From assembly GCA_945871905.1 (NCBI GenBank), contig CAMBXL010000002.1:283796-347795 (forward strand): a DNA stretch of 64,000 bases, in the 5' to 3' direction. The notes below the pieces were generated by a model. It searched no databases, was not told the origin of the DNA, and was given only the letters and a program-made list of their open reading frames with translations. Origin of the DNA: Chitinophaga pinensis. GTDB taxonomy: Bacteria; Bacteroidota; Bacteroidia; NS11-12g; UBA955. This document shows, piece by piece, positions 61,062 to 64,000 of the stretch; positions within the stretch are counted from its first letter, which is position 1; each line of letters starts with the position of its first letter. The translations under genes were made by a program, and so were the position numbers.

Positions 61062-62336
61062 ATGCAAAAAGATCAACAAATATTTGACCTCATACAACTA
61101 GAAAACGACAGACAGTCGCACGGAATTGAGTTAATAGCTTCAGAAAACTTTGTTTCAAAACAAGTGATGGAAGCCATGGGAAGCGTATTAACAAATAAGT
61201 ATGCTGAGGGATTGCCGGGTAAACGTTATTATGGTGGTTGCGAGATTGTAGACCAAGTGGAACAGATTGCTATAGATAGATTAAAGCAACTATTTGGTGC
61301 AGAATGGGCCAATGTTCAGCCTCACAGTGGTGCGCAAGCTAATGCTGCTGTGATGTTAGGTTGCTTAAATGCAGGTGACAAAATTTTGGGTTTCGACCTA
61401 AGCCATGGAGGACACTTAACCCACGGTTCCCCTGTTAACTTTTCTGGTAAACTTTATTCTCCAAGTTTTTATGGTGTTGAGGAATCTACCGGAACGATTG
61501 ACTTCAATAAAATTTCAGAAATAGCAGAAAGAGAAAAACCTAAATTAATCATTTGTGGAGCTTCTTCATACAGCAGAGATTGGGATTATGCCACTTTAAG
61601 AACTATAGCTGATAAAGTGGGAGCTTTATTACTTGCTGATATTTCTCACCCTGCGGGCTTAATAGCGACAGGTTTGTTAAACAATCCACTTCCCCATTGC
61701 CATATAGTAACGTCGACCACTCATAAAACATTAAGAGGTCCAAGAGGCGGTATCATAATGATGGGTAAAGATTTTGAAAATCCATGGGGTTTAAAAACAC
61801 CAAAAGGTGAACCAAAAATGATGAGTGCTGTATTAGATGGTGCTGTTTTCCCCGGAACCCAAGGTGGTCCTTTGGAGCATGTTATTGCTGCAAAAGCAGT
61901 TGCGTTTGGAGAAGCTTTAACGCCTGAATTTAAATCATACATGCAACAAGTTAAAACCAATGCAAGTGCTTTGGCACAAGCCATGGTGAATTTAGGTTAC
62001 CATATTATTTCTGGAGGTACCGAAAACCATTTAATGTTGATTGATTTAAGAGCAAAAGCAGATTATTTAACAGGAAAATTGGCCGAAAACACTTTGGTTA
62101 AATGTGACATTACTATAAATAAAAATACAGTTCCTTTTGAAACCCGTTCTCCTTTTGTTACGTCAGGTATCCGTTTGGGTACTCCAGCTATTACTAGCCG
62201 TGGAATGAAAGAAACTGACATGGTGAAAATTGCTGAACTAATTGATAGAGCATTGATGAATCATGATCAAGAAACCGTTATCAACGAAATAAAACAAGAA
62301 GTAAATACTTGGATGAAACAGTTTCCGTTATACTAA
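61062..62336 (+). CDS. glyA: Serine hydroxymethyltransferase
   Basis: PLP enzyme interconverting serine and glycine and charging folate with one-carbon units for thyA and purines. 424 residues: IASENF at 25-30, [32 protein letters not shown], the PLP-lysine Lys222 in [13 protein letters not shown], and the C-terminal [20 protein letters not shown] at 61062 is chosen; the longer frame would begin inside the -7 box. The small membrane protein follows 6 nt later. Confidence 0.97.
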   Translation: MQKDQQIFDLIQLENDRQSHGIELIASENFVSKQVMEAMGSVLTNKYAEGLPGKRYYGGCEIVDQVEQIAIDRLKQLFGAEWANVQPHSGAQANAAVMLGCLNAGDKILGFDLSHGGHLTHGSPVNFSGKLYSPSFYGVEESTGTIDFNKISEIAEREKPKLIICGASSYSRDWDYATLRTIADKVGALLLADISHPAGLIATGLLNNPLPHCHIVTSTTHKTLRGPRGGIIMMGKDFENPWGLKTPKGEPKMMSAVLDGAVFPGTQGGPLEHVIAAKAVAFGEALTPEFKSYMQQVKTNASALAQAMVNLGYHIISGGTENHLMLIDLRAKADYLTGKLAENTLVKCDITINKNTVPFETRSPFVTSGIRLGTPAITSRGMKETDMVKIAELIDRALMNHDQETVINEIKQEVNTWMKQFPLY

Positions 62337-62342
62337 TGCGTC

Positions 62343-62738
62343 ATGTTAGTCTTTAGGTCTATCGTTCTTTGGTTAGCTTTTCTATTTATATTAATAAGTC
62401 AATTTATTGTTTTAGATACCATTCGTTTACTTCTATTTTACAGACTTACGCCTGCCATATTTTTATTTATTTGGGTAATTACAACCTTGTTTTTTAACAA
62501 AAAACTAGTCGTTGACACTGCCATTCATGGTATTAAAATTCTGAAATGGATAAAAGCATTTAGACTCATTTCTTCAGCTTTTATTATAATTGGGGCTGCT
62601 ATTAAAGTCATGAGATGGGACTATGGCGACATTTTCCTAATGATTGGTATAGGATCTATGGCCGCATATTCTTCAATATTGGCTTATGTTGCTAAAACTA
62701 AACAGGAACATAATCCTGAGATAATTGACGATCTTTAA
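62343..62738 (+). CDS. Four-segment membrane protein
   Basis: A 131-residue protein with about four membrane segments (about 5-27, 34-52, 75-92, 97-116) and a short acidic tail. The third and fourth, SAFIIIGAAIKVMRWDYGDIFLMIGIG, recall the N-terminal helix pair of GldL, a gliding-motility component with a similar KxMHWPGAD-like turn, but the resemblance is short. Starts 6 nt after glyA and converges on the TolB-like gene with 6 nt between. Function unknown. Confidence 0.7.
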   Translation: MLVFRSIVLWLAFLFILISQFIVLDTIRLLLFYRLTPAIFLFIWVITTLFFNKKLVVDTAIHGIKILKWIKAFRLISSAFIIIGAAIKVMRWDYGDIFLMIGIGSMAAYSSILAYVAKTKQEHNPEIIDDL

Positions 62739-62744
62739 GTAAGA

Positions 62745-63803
62745 TTAGTCTACCCAATCTGCGATAAACAAATTGGTGTCACGTGTTCCATTGTTATTTC
62801 TGTTTGAGGAAAATATGAGTTGTTTACCATCGGGACTGAACATTGGGAATGCATTAAAAATACTTTGATTTGATATTTGTTGTAAATTATTACCATCTAT
62901 ATCAATCATAAACAATTGGAATGCATAGCCTTTGCTAGAATAGTGGTTGCTTGAAAATAGAATTTTCTTACCTGATGGATGAAAAAAAGGAGCCCAATTA
63001 GCCTTTCCTAAATTGGTTACTTGTTTAAGATTTTGTCCATTTGTGTCTATTACGTACAGTTCCATGTTGGTTGGCGCAACTAAACCATCTAAGAGAAGCT
63101 TTTTGTATTCCGCTATAGCTGAGTCAGTATTTGGTCGTGAGGCTCTAAAAACCAATTTAGAACCATCTGGAGAGAAAAAAGCACCACCATCATAACCTAA
63201 GTCAAAAGTTAATTGCTTCAAACCACTTCCATCAATATTCATAATCCACAATTCCAAATCACCACTTCGGGTACTTGTAAATACTATTTTATCTCCTTTT
63301 GGACTTACTGTTGCTTCTGCATCGTATCCCACAGAATCCGTTAATCTTTTAATAATCTCTCCTTTGGGATTGGCTACAAATATGTCGTAATCGGGATAAA
63401 TACTCCACAAATACTTGCCTTGCACACTTACAGTAGTGGGACATTGATGAGAACCTTTAAATGTGGATGCATATAATATATCTTTACCATTAGGCATAAA
63501 ATAACTACAGGTGGTTCTTCCCAATCCGTTACTTAATTTAGTAGGCACATAGTTCTCTCTTTCTTTTTTCGCTTTGGCGATATCAATTGTAAAAATTTGG
63601 TCACATTCCACACCCCATTTTTTATTATTACTTTGAAAAACTAAGTTTTTACTATTCGGGCTAAAGTAGGCTTCGGCATTATCGCCACCAAACGTAAGTT
63701 GTGTTATATTTCTTAGATGCCTTGATTCTATAGAATCGCTTACCTGAGCAAATAAAATATTTAATAAAAAAATTGAAATAATTAAAGAGAGTGCTTTGTG
63801 CAT
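62745..63803 (-). CDS. Exported TolB-like beta-propeller protein
   Basis: About 352 residues with a signal peptide (about 1-20, ending LFAQ). Six or so PD40/WD40-like blades follow: AYFSPNSKNLVFQSNN, ATVSPKGDKIVFTSTRSGDLELWIMNIDGSGLKQLT, FFSPDGSKLVFRASRP, FFHPSGKKILFSSN, and MFSPDGKQLIFSSNRNN. This is TolB propeller type, without the TolB N-terminal domain. Likely periplasmic binding protein. ATGs at 63812 and 63803 are both possible; I use 63803. Terminator for the upstream gene at 63853. Confidence 0.85.
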   Translation of the reverse strand: MHKALSLIISIFLLNILFAQVSDSIESRHLRNITQLTFGGDNAEAYFSPNSKNLVFQSNNKKWGVECDQIFTIDIAKAKKERENYVPTKLSNGLGRTTCSYFMPNGKDILYASTFKGSHQCPTTVSVQGKYLWSIYPDYDIFVANPKGEIIKRLTDSVGYDAEATVSPKGDKIVFTSTRSGDLELWIMNIDGSGLKQLTFDLGYDGGAFFSPDGSKLVFRASRPNTDSAIAEYKKLLLDGLVAPTNMELYVIDTNGQNLKQVTNLGKANWAPFFHPSGKKILFSSNHYSSKGYAFQLFMIDIDGNNLQQISNQSIFNAFPMFSPDGKQLIFSSNRNNNGTRDTNLFIADWVD

Positions 63804-63852
63804 GCTCAACATTTAGCAAAATTGGTGCCACGATACTAGAGGAAATACCATA

Positions 63853-63882
63853 AAAAAGGGCTACCAAATGGTAGCCCTTTTT
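63853..63882 (-). terminator. Terminator after the right-edge T9SS gene
   Basis: Perfect 13-bp stem AAAAAGGGCTACC / GGTAGCCCTTTTT with loop AAAT (plus strand), ending in T on the minus strand. It lies 22 nt beyond the stop of the gene that runs off the window. Confidence 0.88.
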
Positions 63883-63903
63883 AAGATTGATTTTAAATAT
63901 TAA

Positions 63904-64000
63904 TTACTGTAATACAACTCTTTTGTTTACAACTTGACCTTCAACAGTCAATTTGATGCTGTAAACGCCTTTAGCGTAGTCTGTCAAGTTGATTTCAAAT
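63904..64000 (-). CDS. C-terminal end of a T9SS-secreted protein (runs off window)
   Basis: Only the last 32 codons are in the window, ending at TAA 63904-63906. They read as the end of a type A T9SS sorting domain: INLTDYAKGVYSIKLTVEGQ followed by a lysine-arginine-valine strand (VVNKRVVLQ). The rest of the protein lies outside. The third T9SS substrate in this window. The TolB-like gene lies 101 bp downstream of its stop. Confidence 0.8.
   Translation of the reverse strand, partial: FEINLTDYAKGVYSIKLTVEGQVVNKRVVLQ

Noticed and set aside
1..64000. CRISPR arrays, prophage or IS elements
   Set aside because: No regularly spaced repeats, no transposase or phage structural genes were found.

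Overview
The window is a typical chromosomal segment of a Bacteroidota bacterium, probably aquatic and phototrophy-capable. The evidence is AT-rich DNA without purine-rich Shine-Dalgarno sites, repeated TAnnTTTG promoter -7 boxes, secreted proteins ending in type IX secretion sorting domains, a thrombospondin-type-3/OmpA protein, and several families largely confined to Bacteroidota (DUF4783, DUF3098, DUF4292, DUF2452, OstA-like). A proteorhodopsin and a retinal-making enzyme lie together. I cannot name the genus. No rRNA, CRISPR array, prophage or intact insertion sequence was seen; one tRNA gene is present.

Layout. 1-8.1 kb: partial UDP-GlcNAc 2-epimerase, adk-obgE, a secreted-protein/nadC cluster, then divergent uvrB and ung. 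8.1-17 kb: ftsE, two glycosyltransferases behind recQ, clpP-clpX, trigger factor and tRNA-Leu(UAG). 17-25 kb: a GH3-family protein, the 2-oxoglutarate dehydrogenase E2 gene, two sugar-nucleotide genes, thyA, and ftsX-DUF3098-uppP. 25-30.3 kb: the reverse-strand operon ileS, DksA-like gene, lspA, TraB-like gene. 30.3-35.3 kb: small accessory genes (lipoprotein, outer-membrane candidate, a frameshifted small membrane ORF, glutathione peroxidase, DUF2452) and the OmpA protein. 35.3-43.1 kb: a tight reverse-strand operon of flippase, dut, nucleotidyltransferase, TPR lipoprotein, DUF4292 lipoprotein, EnvC-like protein, 3-hydroxyacyl-CoA dehydrogenase and Rieske-like lipoprotein. 43.1-47.9 kb: a gene-free 450-bp region with two hairpins, then gmd-fcl (GDP-fucose) divergent from a deacetylase/acyltransferase pair. 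47.9-53.4 kb: a Fic gene with a palindromic operator and an early frameshift, a FAH-M23-bcp operon and an OstA-like gene. 53.4-57.3 kb: the phototrophy locus. 57.3-64 kb: asnS, rpoN, ferritin, glyA, a small membrane protein, a TolB-like propeller protein and the end of another T9SS substrate.

How the genes work together. The centre of interest is the phototrophy locus. A proton-pumping, probably green-tuned rhodopsin is followed by a hairpin terminator and then a single 684-residue protein that joins lycopene beta-cyclase (CrtY) to a Brp/Blh beta-carotene 15,15'-dioxygenase. One polypeptide could therefore take lycopene to retinal for the rhodopsin. The rhodopsin also carries a glycine at the position that opens the carotenoid-antenna window in xanthorhodopsin-type pumps. 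Around it are envelope and surface-glycan genes (wecB, glycosyltransferases, galE, gmd/fcl, flippase, EnvC-like, M23, OstA-like, OmpA) and housekeeping genes.

Other points worth a look are the Fic operator and frameshift, a second T-run frameshift at 31.7 kb, -7 boxes placed 4-7 nt before several start codons (possible leaderless mRNAs), the two-hairpin intergenic region at 43.2-43.5 kb, and an AsnRS that looks unlike the usual Bacteroidota type.
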